Assembly (NCBI GenBank): GCA_003135575.1
Contig: PLCG01000012.1
Coordinates: 20,994 to 38,449, forward strand
Length of the DNA: 17,456 nucleotides
From: Nitrososphaerota archaeon
GTDB taxonomy: Archaea > Thermoproteota > Nitrososphaeria > Nitrososphaerales > Gagatemarchaeaceae
Direction of reading: 5' to 3'
A program made the position numbers and the translations under genes. Shown piece after piece: positions 12,759-17,456 of the stretch; within the stretch, counting starts at the first letter, position 1, and each line of letters starts with the position of its first letter. Below the pieces are notes generated by a model, which saw nothing but the letters and a program-made list of their open reading frames with translations, was not told where the DNA came from and did no database searches.

Positions 12759-12949
12759 TTCTGTTTCACTCGCTTGCCAGTGAAGATGTCACGCTTTGGC
12801 GATGGGAGAAAATTCAGCGGATTATTCTTGCCTTTATTCCAGATGCAGCCCGCTTCATGCTTCATCAGATTGTAGCTGAGGATTAGCTCGCGTTCGTGGC
12901 GTAGCTTTCGGCCACAATGCCGACATTCCTTGACGAAGAGGCGTTGCAT
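12755..12949 (-). CDS. Small C2HC zinc-finger protein, 64 aa
   Basis: The product carries C9-x2-C12-x18-H31-x3-C35, followed by a basic tail (NKGKNNPLNFLPSPKRDIFTGKRVKQK), which fits nucleic-acid binding. The ATG has no clear ribosome site and follows a 62-base gap containing two inverted repeats and a TATA-like TTTACTTA, so it may be the first gene of a separate transcript that leads into the structural block. The next gene begins with a four-base ATGA overlap and encodes a related zinc finger. It could be a regulator of this block, or a small virion or assembly factor. Function is not established. Confidence 0.75.
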   Translation of the reverse strand: MQRLFVKECRHCGRKLRHERELILSYNLMKHEAGCIWNKGKNNPLNFLPSPKRDIFTGKRVKQK

Positions 12950-12962
12950 CGCTGAAGTGGAG

Positions 12963-12978
12963 GTCTTGTCTCCAAGAC
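12963..12978 (-). promoter_or_regulatory. Hairpin with GAGA tetraloop in the leader of the structural block
   Basis: On the minus strand GTCTTG and CAAGAC pair around GAGA, a GNRA-type loop, 13 bases before the ATG at 12949. Just upstream is TTTACTTAAG, a possible TATA-like element. If transcribed, this would form a stable small hairpin in the 5' leader. It could affect translation or transcript stability. The role is inferred. Confidence 0.4.
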
Positions 12979-12987
12979 TTAAGTAAA

Positions 12988-13003
12988 GTCAATCGAGATT
13001 GAC
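12988..13003 (-). promoter_or_regulatory. Near-perfect palindrome between the membrane gene and the structural block
   Basis: GTCAATC (12988-12994) and GATTGAC (12997-13003) are perfect reverse complements with two bases between. The site lies nine bases beyond the end of the four-helix membrane gene and some 40 bases before the next ATG. On the minus strand TTTACTT follows it directly. It could be an operator beside a promoter or a weak terminator; symmetry and position favour a protein-binding site. Confidence 0.45.
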
Positions 13004-13011
13004 GGAGGACA

Positions 13012-13470
13012 TCAAGAGGTTCCCGCTAATGGTCTTTCAGCAATATCCAACATCAGGCCAACTACGGCGAGCAGAGCGCCTCCACCTAGTTCCGTGACCC
13101 ATTCTTTGAAGGGGATACCTTCAATGATAGTCGAATTGCCAGTCACGAGTGCCTGATTGACGTTGTTTGAGGCGAACCATACTGTAGCGATGTCTCCTGC
13201 GCTCAAACAAAATAAGAATAGAGCGCCACCAAGCACGACGATGCGAGCACGCCTAAGCCGATTCCAACCCCGCCATTCTCGGGCATACAAGTCCCGCATA
13301 ATGAGGAATACCCCGCCTAGAACAAGTAAGGCCATTGCAGCGAACAGTGCTTCGGTGAATTCGACAGACACGGTGGACCGCATTTCATCTGCCCTTACAA
13401 TTGCAAGAGAAATGAGGGCGGCTATGATGATTCCTGTTCCAAATGCCGCTTGAACATCTCGACCGAACAA
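13012..13470 (-). CDS. Predicted four-helix membrane protein, 152 aa, TTG start
   Basis: Hydrophobic segments lie at about residues 9-26, 38-58, 76-94 and 127-144. A strongly basic cytoplasmic loop (REWRGWNRLRRAR, residues 64-76) sits between the second and third, and a polar loop between the third and fourth carries one N-x-S/T site (N112). The first available standard start is TTG at 13470; the frame is open for 16 codons upstream with plausible sequence but no ATG, GTG or TTG. No ribosome site is clear. No family is recognised. It follows the 141-aa gene after 37 bases and is the last gene before the gap with two inverted repeats. Confidence 0.7.
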   Translation of the reverse strand: MFGRDVQAAFGTGIIIAALISLAIVRADEMRSTVSVEFTEALFAAMALLVLGGVFLIMRDLYAREWRGWNRLRRARIVVLGGALFLFCLSAGDIATVWFASNNVNQALVTGNSTIIEGIPFKEWVTELGGGALLAVVGLMLDIAERPLAGTS

Positions 13471-13507
13471 AGTGAGGCTCGAAGTGCGTTCGACAATTTC
13501 TACGATT

Positions 13508-13933
13508 TTAATGTTGGCTAGGCGGCACCGGTTTCAACCTAGGACTTTTCTTCGATACATCATAGGTCGGGAAATCGTAATCCGGCAAAATCCAAGGCGG
13601 AGGCGTTCCAAATCTTCCGACCTCCTTGTCAGGAACCCAGCCGGAGCACCACCACCGTTTCAAATCGACAACTGCGCGGTCAGTATCGTCTTTCCACGGA
13701 TAATTCGTGTAGACGAACAGCACGAGTTTTCCGCGATGCCAGCCATTCTCAACAGTGCCGAAGGTGCAACTAAGCAGTTGTGTGAGCTGCAACACCTCTG
13801 TGGAATATGAGAGTCCATCCAGAAATTCCTTGATTTCTACCGGTGGATGTGCTGACCGATAGACGAGGACGTTGCTGTGGCCATAAAAGTCCAACTTTAG
13901 GATGCTATCGCGAACGTAATCGGGAATCTTCAA
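13508..13933 (-). CDS. Hypothetical soluble protein, 141 aa, TTG start
   Basis: A TTG start overlaps the preceding stop by four bases (TTGA), with GAGGA about eight bases upstream. The product is soluble and aromatic-rich. Strand-like stretches (SNVLVYRSA, KLVLFVYTNYPW) and a tryptophan cluster (LKRWWCSGWV, residues 91-100) precede a proline-rich end (PRLKPVPPSQH). Two cysteines (56 and 96) do not form a zinc motif. I do not recognise the family. The fold may be mixed alpha/beta. It belongs to the same coupled series as the zinc-finger genes upstream. Confidence 0.7.
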   Translation of the reverse strand: MKIPDYVRDSILKLDFYGHSNVLVYRSAHPPVEIKEFLDGLSYSTEVLQLTQLLSCTFGTVENGWHRGKLVLFVYTNYPWKDDTDRAVVDLKRWWCSGWVPDKEVGRFGTPPPWILPDYDFPTYDVSKKSPRLKPVPPSQH

Positions 13934-14421
13934 TCCTGTCGTTCCTCTTCATCGGCAGTGTGGCCGGACATGTGCGACCATGCGATTCTCACAGCAAGGG
14001 TTACACTCTGTCCCAATGGGAAGCTATCCGAGAACGAGCACCGTGGGCACCTCCACAGGTACAGCTGGCTAGGTGCTGGCGCTTCGAACGTCTCATCGTC
14101 ATCATATCGTCTTGATTCATTTCGAGCAGGCATCAGGAACTCGAAAGTTAGGCTGAAGGGCTGGGTGACATCGAACTTAGGTGCGTGAATGGGTTGTTGG
14201 AGCCGAGGTTTGAGCAAGTAGAGAACCCCATTCGCCCTGTCGTAGCCAATATCTGCAGAGTATCGCCTTCGAGCCTCGTTGAGTAGCTCTTCACAACCCG
14301 GAGGCTCCAAATCCAAAGCTTCGGGGAGGAATCTGATGAAGACCACACCTTTCGCTTCGAGAATGCCCATCAACTTCGCCAGCGGTAATTTGAGATATTC
14401 GGGCAACTGATTGTCGGTCAT
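13930..14421 (-). CDS. C2H2-like zinc-finger protein with N-terminal domain, 163 aa
   Basis: The first 100 residues form an unrecognised mixed alpha/beta domain (VVFIRFLPEALDLEP, GVLYLLKPRL). After an acidic, proline-containing linker (RYDDDETFEAPAPS) comes C125-x2-C128-x21-H150-x3-H154, a zinc-finger-like end of the same CxxC...HxxxC/H type as three other proteins of this window. The C-terminus is acidic. The start ATG overlaps the stop of the 45-aa zinc ribbon by four bases, with GAGG upstream, so the two zinc proteins are coupled. DNA or RNA binding is likely from the finger; a protein-binding role is possible. Confidence 0.75.
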   Translation of the reverse strand: MTDNQLPEYLKLPLAKLMGILEAKGVVFIRFLPEALDLEPPGCEELLNEARRRYSADIGYDRANGVLYLLKPRLQQPIHAPKFDVTQPFSLTFEFLMPARNESRRYDDDETFEAPAPSQLYLWRCPRCSFSDSFPLGQSVTLAVRIAWSHMSGHTADEEERQD

Positions 14422-14555
14422 GTTGCTACACCCTCGTTACATTCTTGGCAGATTTCCAAATCGCCATCAGACCAGAACGTCAGGTTAGTCCGTTTACCAC
14501 ATCTATCACAATAGAAGGGATACTTCAAAGAAAAGTCTGAACCGAGGAAGGTCAT
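14418..14555 (-). CDS. Tiny C4 zinc-ribbon protein, 45 aa
   Basis: ATG at 14555, with GGAGG ten bases upstream, a strong ribosome site. The product has C16-x2-C19-x16-C36-x2-C39 in a typical zinc-ribbon layout (YCDRCGKRTNL and ICQECNEG). The stop overlaps the next gene's ATG by four bases (ATGA). It fills the gap between the ATPase gene and the 163-aa zinc-finger gene. The good ribosome site, complete C4 set and coupling make it a real gene. Its partner and target are unknown. Confidence 0.75.
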   Translation of the reverse strand: MTFLGSDFSLKYPFYCDRCGKRTNLTFWSDGDLEICQECNEGVAT

Positions 14556-14600
14556 CTCACTAGAGCCTCCGCTGGGAGAGATTGGTGGAGGGACATGACT

Positions 14601-16022
14601 CTACGTGCCTGTTTCCTCAACTGACTCTAGGAAATAATGCTTGACTGTTTCCCACTTAGTGAGGCGACTTGTTTCTGGCTTCTTTTCGACCTCTTCCTTG
14701 AACGTTGGCAAGGCAATTAGATTGGCAAAGACCTTGCCTCTTCTTTGGCGGAAGAAGCAGACCTCGCCTCGGTCAAACAGGAATCGGAATATCTGCCCTT
14801 TTGATTTCGTGTCCCACCCGAATTTCCTGTTGAAGTCCCTGAGGGTGATTCCTTCCTTGAATTCCTCAAGAAACGTTGTTGCCTTTGAGGCATAGAAGGA
14901 GTACGAGAAGACATCAGGCTCCTTCTCCATTACGGAACCGCGGCCCCAATCCTTGAGCATTTTCTTGAAGTGCTCCACGTGCCTCCAGACCTTCTCTCCA
15001 GCCCAGGTCAAATCATCGTCACGAGGCACGATAAACGGCATTGAGATGGATTTCGCCGATTCTGTTTGAATCTGACCAAATGCCCTTAGTGCAATGAGCT
15101 TGATTGTCATTTCGTTCGCACGCTTGAGATAGCCTTTCAGGAAGGAGTCTGAAGTCGTGTTGTAAGTATCCGCTATTCTCTTTTTGTTATTGAAGAGAAA
15201 CTCCTCAGTCTTTTCTGTCCCAATATTGATGAAGGTCGTCTTCGAATTGCGGAGGGAGACTAGCCATTCTGCGAAGCTCCCGATTGTTCTTTCTTCTTCC
15301 TCAAGTTCCTCCAGAGGGTCATCACCCGAAGTGATATCAGAGTCCCCCTTGTGAACTTCCATCGGCTTGTATTCGCCAGTGAGATGTAGGATTCTATTGG
15401 CCGTGCCTTGAACTGAATAGTCTTCGGGAAGATACTTGTACAGGATTGGGGTACCCGCAATCAAGACAGTAACATAGGGTTCTCTGATGGGCTTGTACTT
15501 GCCGAGCTTGACGAATGTTGCTCTGACGGTCTCGCAGTCATAGAGCTTTGAGAGTGTTTCATAGGCATCCGCATTGTAACCCTTGATTTTGATGTCCTTG
15601 ATGTATCCGCTTACCTCATCATGGGAGATGAGGCCTTCCTTTTGGCCGTCATTCATGTGCTTGATTATTGCCTCAACGGAGAATGTGTTAGGAAGCATTA
15701 GGTCAACTTCCTCCTTCTTTGTCGTCAGAGCTGTGCTGATTGCTTCGACTGTGGGATAGACGAAATACTTGAGAGGATTGGTCTTGTCCGTTCCCGATGG
15801 GCTAAAGTTTGCGTGCCACACATTCAGATGAAGAAGTCCCGTGTTCGTCTTGGTAAACTTCCTAGGTCCAAGGCCGACACTGAGAAGGCTGGTGGCGCAC
15901 GCCTCAGCCCATTCCGGGTCACAGTTGTTGACCCTCTTCAGGATGGCACAGGTGTACCGGTCAATGAAGTTGGTACTTGTTTCAAGTTCAGCGCGACTCT
16001 TCATCGTCGTTGAGGACATCAC
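14601..16022 (-). CDS. DUF3987-like P-loop ATPase (primase/helicase-associated family), 473 aa
   Basis: The middle resembles the DUF3987 family of P-loop proteins found with replication genes on mobile elements. A Walker A-like loop NFSPSGTDKTNP (72-83) has lysine 80 and threonine 81 but lacks the usual second glycine. A Walker B-like GLISHDE (130-136) has aspartate 135 and glutamate 136. Next come YETLSKLYDCE (154-164), family-like strand and turn VTVLIAGTP (184-191), and GTANRILHL (206-214) with an arginine in the sensor position. An acidic linker (233-245) follows. The last 100 residues look like a winged helix (TLRDFNRKFGW...QIFRFLFDRGEVCFF). ATP-driven work on DNA at replication is likely. 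GTG at 16022 (AAGGAG nine bases before) is chosen over ATG at 16019; it overlaps the upstream stop (GTGA). Confidence 0.7.
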   Translation of the reverse strand: MMSSTTMKSRAELETSTNFIDRYTCAILKRVNNCDPEWAEACATSLLSVGLGPRKFTKTNTGLLHLNVWHANFSPSGTDKTNPLKYFVYPTVEAISTALTTKKEEVDLMLPNTFSVEAIIKHMNDGQKEGLISHDEVSGYIKDIKIKGYNADAYETLSKLYDCETVRATFVKLGKYKPIREPYVTVLIAGTPILYKYLPEDYSVQGTANRILHLTGEYKPMEVHKGDSDITSGDDPLEELEEEERTIGSFAEWLVSLRNSKTTFINIGTEKTEEFLFNNKKRIADTYNTTSDSFLKGYLKRANEMTIKLIALRAFGQIQTESAKSISMPFIVPRDDDLTWAGEKVWRHVEHFKKMLKDWGRGSVMEKEPDVFSYSFYASKATTFLEEFKEGITLRDFNRKFGWDTKSKGQIFRFLFDRGEVCFFRQRRGKVFANLIALPTFKEEVEKKPETSRLTKWETVKHYFLESVEETGT

Positions 16023-16300
16023 TGTGCCAAACTCCTTGAGGAAAGACGGCTAAGGCGACAAATCTCATTCGCCGTCTTTAGGAGCGAGGAATAGCTTCCT
16101 TTTGGCTGAATCAGCGAGGAACTGGCTATTCTAGGAAAGGAGACATAGACGACATTGGTCCCGCCCTTGCAATTATACAAGACATTCTCCTTTGCCGCCT
16201 TTCTTCTTGCCGTCTTTCCTAGAAGGTCGAAACCTTGGCACTCTACTGCGAAAGCGCCTTTTTTGGACCCGTTTGCCATTGTCGGCTTTGCAGTCTTCAT
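16019..16300 (-). CDS. Hypothetical small protein, 93 aa
   Basis: ATG at 16300 has AAGGAGG ten bases upstream and overlaps the previous stop by four bases (ATGA). Its own stop overlaps the GTG of the ATPase gene (GTGA). The product is basic with Lys and Ser (KTARRKAAKENVLYNCKGG, then VVYVSFPRIASSS) and two separate cysteines in its first half, with no zinc motif. The middle VECQGFDLLGKTARRK followed by a strand-like NVVYVSF suggests a small alpha/beta nucleic-acid-binding domain, but I cannot name it. Because it is coupled to the ATPase, a helper role in replication is possible (inference). Confidence 0.65.
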   Translation of the reverse strand: MKTAKPTMANGSKKGAFAVECQGFDLLGKTARRKAAKENVLYNCKGGTNVVYVSFPRIASSSLIQPKGSYSSLLKTANEICRLSRLSSRSLAQ

Positions 16301-16545
16301 TGCCGCCTTTCCTCCTTTCGGAAGATTATCGCCGCCCCCGTCTGGTCAACGAACCTGCCGACTACGACCAAGCCCCGAGATTCGAAGAAATTACGGTGCC
16401 TTGCGATGTCTTCGACTCTCTCGACGGAGCCGTGGTAGGCATAGTTACCGCTGTCGCACAACTTCAGCCTGTTGAGAATCCGCTTCAGGTCGGAGGAAGC
16501 TTCCGCTGTATGAGTAATTTTATAGACTTCGGCACTATTACTCAT
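16297..16545 (-). CDS. Hypothetical small protein, 82 aa
   Basis: ATG at 16545 lies inside the last codons of the preceding zinc-finger gene (eight-base overlap). The stop overlaps the next start (ATGA). The product is a compact, charged alpha/beta sequence: a helix AEASSDLKRILNRLKLCD, a loop with YAYHGSVERVEDIARHR, and strand-like GLVVVGRFVDQTGAAIIF, ending RKEERRQ. I do not recognise the family. Its length and composition suit a single small domain, perhaps a regulator. It is kept because of its place in an unbroken chain of overlapping genes. Confidence 0.65.
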   Translation of the reverse strand: MSNSAEVYKITHTAEASSDLKRILNRLKLCDSGNYAYHGSVERVEDIARHRNFFESRGLVVVGRFVDQTGAAIIFRKEERRQ

Positions 16546-16924
16546 TTGAAGTTCTCACTCTGCCACTATCAGAGGATGGACTAGAGACTGGGGAAGTTGG
16601 ACCTTCCTCAGCCTCACGGATTTTCTTATCCTGCTGTCGTCTTGCGCAATTCCTGCTGCTCATGTGAATGCCTAGAAGGAATCTGGCCTTGTCTGGACCG
16701 GCTGGGCTCTTCTGCGCATACCCGCATCGCGGGCAGATTGCAGTCCAGACTTTGGTCATTTCCATTCTCTCTTCGACCGCCACTGTGCTCATACCACGAC
16801 ACATGGTGTGCAGGTCTTTAGAGGCACCGCGTCCAAAGTCATTTTCAGACTTTTTACGGATAAGTAAGTCTGAATCCACCTTATGCGTAAAATCTGGGGC
16901 GAAATTAGAGCTTTCAAGTCTCAT
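16538..16924 (-). CDS. Zinc-finger protein with CxxC...HxxxxxC motif, 128 aa
   Basis: A charged N-terminal part (residues 1-45) precedes C64-x2-C67-x19-H87-x5-C93 (ICPRCGY and IHMSSRNC). The C-terminus is Ser/Pro/Glu-rich and probably disordered. The finger matches the spacing of the 46-, 64- and 163-aa proteins. I chose ATG at 16924, the first in the frame; methionine 45 or 53 would still keep the finger whole. The ribosome site is poor. The start codon is overlapped by a 15-base palindrome and follows a 40-base gap, so this gene could head a transcript leading through the ATPase and be controlled at that site, possibly by itself (inference). Confidence 0.7.
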   Translation of the reverse strand: MRLESSNFAPDFTHKVDSDLLIRKKSENDFGRGASKDLHTMCRGMSTVAVEERMEMTKVWTAICPRCGYAQKSPAGPDKARFLLGIHMSSRNCARRQQDKKIREAEEGPTSPVSSPSSDSGRVRTSNE

Positions 16925-16937
16925 GATAGCCTATCAT
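16923..16937 (-). promoter_or_regulatory. 15-base palindrome overlapping the start codon of the 128-aa zinc-finger gene
   Basis: ATGATAG, one base, CTATCAT: perfect seven-base arms. On the minus strand the 3' arm ends on the first two bases of the ATG at 16922-16924. The gap to the upstream gene is 40 bases, with no clear TATA box. It resembles an operator at which a bound repressor would block entry of polymerase or ribosome. The symmetry is seen; the function is inferred. Confidence 0.45.
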
Positions 16938-16964
16938 CCAGTGCTTTTCGGGTCAAGGCTTCAC

Positions 16965-17342
16965 TCAACTCGCTGCTCGACACCGCCTCTCCCACATTTC
17001 GATGACCCTGCGAGCGGCCTCGACTGTCACCCCGTCGATGACTACTCTGTCGGCGGCTTGCTTGCGAAGACGGTGAGTTGCTCTTGCGCTGAGATGGACT
17101 TTGCCGCAGTCGCAGAGTTTCGAGTTTCGCTTGTGGTGTTCGTTCCAGCGCTTAAGCCCGTAGAAAGCCTTGGGCCATTGCGCAATCCCCTGACATGTCT
17201 TGGAACAGTAGACCCTGTTGAACGTCCACGCGGCGCAGATGCGGCACTTGTTAGTCGGAATCTTTCTCGATGGTCCTATGTAGTCCAGCTTTGCGCTTTC
17301 AATAGGGCCAGTGTCGGCTTGACCTTCAGCCGAAGCGCTCAT
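16965..17342 (-). CDS. Zinc-binding protein with two cysteine/histidine clusters, 125 aa
   Basis: The first cluster is C33-x2-C36-x9-C46-x3-C50 (KCRIC and YCSKTC), a compact knuckle of the kind seen in MYND-like or HNH-associated zinc sites. The second is H70-x6-C77-x-C79-x3-H83 (CDCGKVH), which matches the repeated H-x6-C-x2-C-x3-H motif of the 246-aa protein apart from one missing residue between the cysteines. The C-terminal third is helical and basic (ATHRLRKQAADRV, then VEAARRVIEMWERR), with features of a DNA-binding tail. ATG at 17342 has AAGGAGG ten bases upstream and overlaps the upstream stop (ATGA). Confidence 0.75.
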   Translation of the reverse strand: MSASAEGQADTGPIESAKLDYIGPSRKIPTNKCRICAAWTFNRVYCSKTCQGIAQWPKAFYGLKRWNEHHKRNSKLCDCGKVHLSARATHRLRKQAADRVVIDGVTVEAARRVIEMWERRCRAAS

Positions 17343-17456
17343 GCCTTCTCTTCCTCCTTCGTCAGTGCGTCCCTAACGTCCATCAGCAACGCTGTCAGGT
17401 TGTTGTTTTCGTCCAGCGGCTGCGTCTCGATTTCGAGGTTCTTCAGAGCCTCCCAG
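17339..17456 (-). CDS. C-terminal part of an unidentified protein (5' truncated by window edge)
   Basis: The frame is open from the right edge to a TGA at 17339-17341 and yields 38 residues: a helix-like start (WEALKNLEIETQP), a polar turn with three asparagines, and a charged helix ending TKEEEKA. The stop overlaps the next start by four bases, and the next gene's ribosome site lies inside this gene's last codons. It looks like the end of a soluble helical protein, perhaps with a coiled-coil tail; identity cannot be told. Confidence 0.6.
   Translation of the reverse strand, partial: WEALKNLEIETQPLDENNNLTALLMDVRDALTKEEEKA

Noticed and set aside
16155..16584. Three overlapping plus-strand frames opposite the 82- and 93-codon genes
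   Set aside because: The minus-strand genes have ribosome sites and form an unbroken overlap chain; the plus-strand ones have neither.
1..17456. tRNA, rRNA, riboswitch or strong intrinsic terminator
   Set aside because: No cloverleaf-like sequence, conserved rRNA stretch or stem followed by a clean T-run was found by eye on either strand.

Overview
The window looks like part of an accessory or viral replicon, most likely of an archaeon. There is no rRNA, tRNA, housekeeping gene or CRISPR array. The archaeal reading is inference. It rests on a density of small zinc-finger and zinc-ribbon proteins, a sequon-rich single-pass surface protein with a basic-then-hydrophobic N-terminus, TATA-like boxes before genes with weak ribosome sites, and a DUF3987-like ATPase of the kind seen on mobile elements. 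A tailed-phage or plasmid context in bacteria is not excluded.

Layout. Three short plus-strand genes (one cut by the left edge) fill 1-587 and converge on two minus-strand membrane-protein genes (596-1410). A lone plus-strand gene (1474-1857) diverges from the second of these. From 1890 to the right edge everything is on the minus strand and tightly packed. Read in transcription order, the first block (17456 to 13508) carries small zinc-finger proteins, unknown small proteins and a DUF3987-like P-loop ATPase. Next comes a four-helix membrane protein (13470-13012), followed by a 62-base gap with two inverted repeats. The second block (12949 to 4302) has two tiny zinc fingers, a proline-rich basic protein and a 2546-residue repeat protein. 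The last block (4253 to 1890) has a glycosylation-prone surface protein, a two-helix membrane protein, two zinc-binding proteins and a GIY-YIG nuclease-like protein.

All 23 complete genes are small except the giant one. Ten start with TTG or GTG, and eight gene junctions overlap by exactly four bases (ATGA, GTGA or TTGA), so translational coupling is the rule. Two zinc-binding genes of 45 and 46 codons complete the chains of overlaps.

How it may work together (inference): the right-hand block looks like a replication and regulation module, with the ATPase and nucleic-acid-binding zinc fingers. The centre looks like a structural or virion module, with cysteine-free repeat proteins and membrane and surface proteins. 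No capsid, terminase, integrase or polymerase can be recognised, so the virus reading is a hypothesis. The most novel item is the 2546-residue cysteine-free protein built from at least five different internal repeat families, together with the two zinc-binding motif families that recur in separate genes.
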